From positions 169,394 to 233,393 of the forward strand of contig NZ_JWTB01000007.1 in NCBI RefSeq assembly GCF_000813845.1: 64,000 nt of DNA, read 5' to 3'. The notes beneath the pieces were generated by a model. That model was not told where the DNA came from, searched no databases, and was given only the letters and a program-made list of their open reading frames with translations. The position numbers and the translations under genes are program-made. The DNA is from Pseudarthrobacter phenanthrenivorans (lineage in GTDB: Bacteria > Actinomycetota > Actinomycetes > Actinomycetales > Micrococcaceae). Shown one piece after another: positions 63,009 to 64,000 of the stretch. How positions within the stretch are numbered: the stretch's first letter is position 1; each line of letters opens with the position of its first letter.

Positions 63009-64000
63009 CTACTTTGTGCTGAAAGCGGCGTCGAAGGCCGCTGCTGAGGGCTCGTACCCGGAAAGGCGCCGAACAAACTGCAGCGCTTCGGGCGCTCCGT
63101 CCAGGCGGTCCATTCCGGCGTCCTCCCACTCCACGGACAGCGGGCCGCGGTAGTTGATGGAGTTGAGCATCCGGAAGGCATCTTCCCACGGCACGTCTCC
63201 GTGGCCGGTGGAGATGAAGTCCCAGCCGCGCCGCGGATCAGCCCATGCCAGGTGGGATGAGAGCCGTCCATTACGGCCATTGCTGAGCCGCTTCTTCGTG
63301 TCCTTGCAGTGCACGTGGTAGATGCGGTCCTTGAAGTCCCACAGGAAACCCACGGGATCAATGTCCTGCCACACCATGTGGCTCGGATCCCAGTTCAGCC
63401 CGAACGCCTCGCGGTGTCCGATCGCCTCCAGGGCGCGCTGGGTTGTCCAGTAGTCGTAGGCAATTTCGGACGGGTGCACCTCATGGGCAAACCGGACCCC
63501 CACCTCGTCGAAGACGTCCAGGATGGGGTTCCAACGGTCCGCAAAGTCCTGGTATCCGGCGTCGACCATCTTTTCGGAGGCCGGCGGGAACATTGCCACG
63601 TACTTCCAGATGGAGGAGCCCGTGAACCCGGTGACGGTTTTCACGCCCAGTTTCGCGGCGAGGCGGGCAGTGTTCTTCATTTCCTCGGCTGCGCGGCGGC
63701 GGACGCCCTCGGGGTCGCCATCGCCCCAGACGACATCCGGCAGGATCCCCCGGTGCCGCTCGTCGATGGGGTCATCGCACACGGCCTGGCCCTTGAGGTG
63801 GTTGGAGATGGTCCATACCTTCAGGTTGTTCCGCTCCAGGATGTCCAGCCTGCCCTGGACGTACGCGTCGTCGTCCCACCGCCAGGGGTCCAGGTGGTCG
63901 CCCCAGCAGGCGATTTCCAGGCCGTCGTAGCCCCACTCGCCGGCGAGCCGGGCCACCTCTTCGAACGGCAGGTCGGCCCACTGGCCGGTGAACAGGGTGA
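63009..64000 (-). CDS. TIM-barrel sugar isomerase/epimerase-like protein 2 paralogue (5' end outside window)
   Basis: The frame runs to the right edge; residues [15 protein letters not shown] at the edge align with the start of the protein at 20939, so only a few N-terminal residues are missing. Metal ligands are kept ([28 protein letters not shown]). It differs from the 21-kb copy by scattered substitutions. Probably the same step on the same or a similar 3-keto sugar. It is convergent with the CarC-like gene across the terminator. Confidence 0.85.
   Translation of the reverse strand, partial: TLFTGQWADLPFEEVARLAGEWGYDGLEIACWGDHLDPWRWDDDAYVQGRLDILERNNLKVWTISNHLKGQAVCDDPIDERHRGILPDVVWGDGDPEGVRRRAAEEMKNTARLAAKLGVKTVTGFTGSSIWKYVAMFPPASEKMVDAGYQDFADRWNPILDVFDEVGVRFAHEVHPSEIAYDYWTTQRALEAIGHREAFGLNWDPSHMVWQDIDPVGFLWDFKDRIYHVHCKDTKKRLSNGRNGRLSSHLAWADPRRGWDFISTGHGDVPWEDAFRMLNSINYRGPLSVEWEDAGMDRLDGAPEALQFVRRLSGYEPSAAAFDAAFSTK

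Overview
The window is GC-rich actinobacterial DNA with dense genes, short gaps, many ATGA stop/start overlaps and GTG/TTG starts. Gene families (NERD protein, DUF6328/DUF6766 pair, ROK regulators next to Gfo/Idh/MocA oxidoreductases, a pyranose-oxidase-type flavoenzyme, UmuDC under a mycobacterial-type SOS box) suggest a soil Micrococcaceae such as Arthrobacter or Pseudarthrobacter. This is an inference from content; no rRNA or tRNA gene was recognised. No gap between genes exceeds about 300 bases.

Layout. 0-11 kb is mostly housekeeping: a truncated LysR (ArgP-like) regulator, a NERD protein, phosphoglucomutase, a 2H phosphoesterase, a repeat array (4.3-4.46 kb), a RutE-like nitroreductase divergent from a uracil/xanthine permease, an SGNH hydrolase with a GAF-ANTAR protein, and a GH13 enzyme. 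11-22.9 kb is a sugar locus: a ROK repressor divergent from a long operon of a Gfo/Idh/MocA oxidoreductase with a degenerate Gfo-like partner, an ABC importer lacking its ATPase, two TIM-barrel isomerase-like enzymes, two more Gfo/Idh/MocA enzymes and a cytoplasmic-looking PD40 propeller. Two dehydrogenases plus two TIM-barrel enzymes match the logic of the levoglucosan (Lgd) oxidation-elimination-hydration-reduction pathway.

23-37 kb holds stress-type genes: short acidic disordered proteins, SDRs and DUF6328/DUF6766 membrane proteins. A shared near-palindromic motif occurs in three of their promoter regions. This region also has glycerate kinase, a methyltransferase, and a c-di-GMP block (histidine kinase, GGDEF-EAL, EAL). 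36-43.7 kb has a phosphodiesterase, HAD phosphatase, SOS-controlled umuDC, an orphan substrate-binding protein and a membrane-anchored matrixin protease.

43.7-64 kb is the most interesting part. A seven-gene aromatic meta-cleavage operon (extradiol dioxygenase, two FAH-fold hydrolases, cyclase, FAD monooxygenase, amidohydrolase, SDR) is followed by an SDR, DoxX, a LysR regulator, an MFS transporter, a pyranose-oxidase/glycoside-3-oxidase-type flavoenzyme with a second MFS, then a second ROK / Gfo / degenerate-Gfo module, a CarB-like small protein (C-glycoside deglycosidase beta subunit), a CarC-like TIM-barrel protein, and a second copy of the 21-kb TIM-barrel gene running off the right edge. 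Read together, this looks like a locus for oxidising a glycoside at C3, cleaving the sugar-aglycone bond (possibly a C-C bond), recycling the 3-keto sugar and meta-cleaving the aromatic aglycone. Individual family calls are mostly firm; substrates and the integrated pathway are inference.
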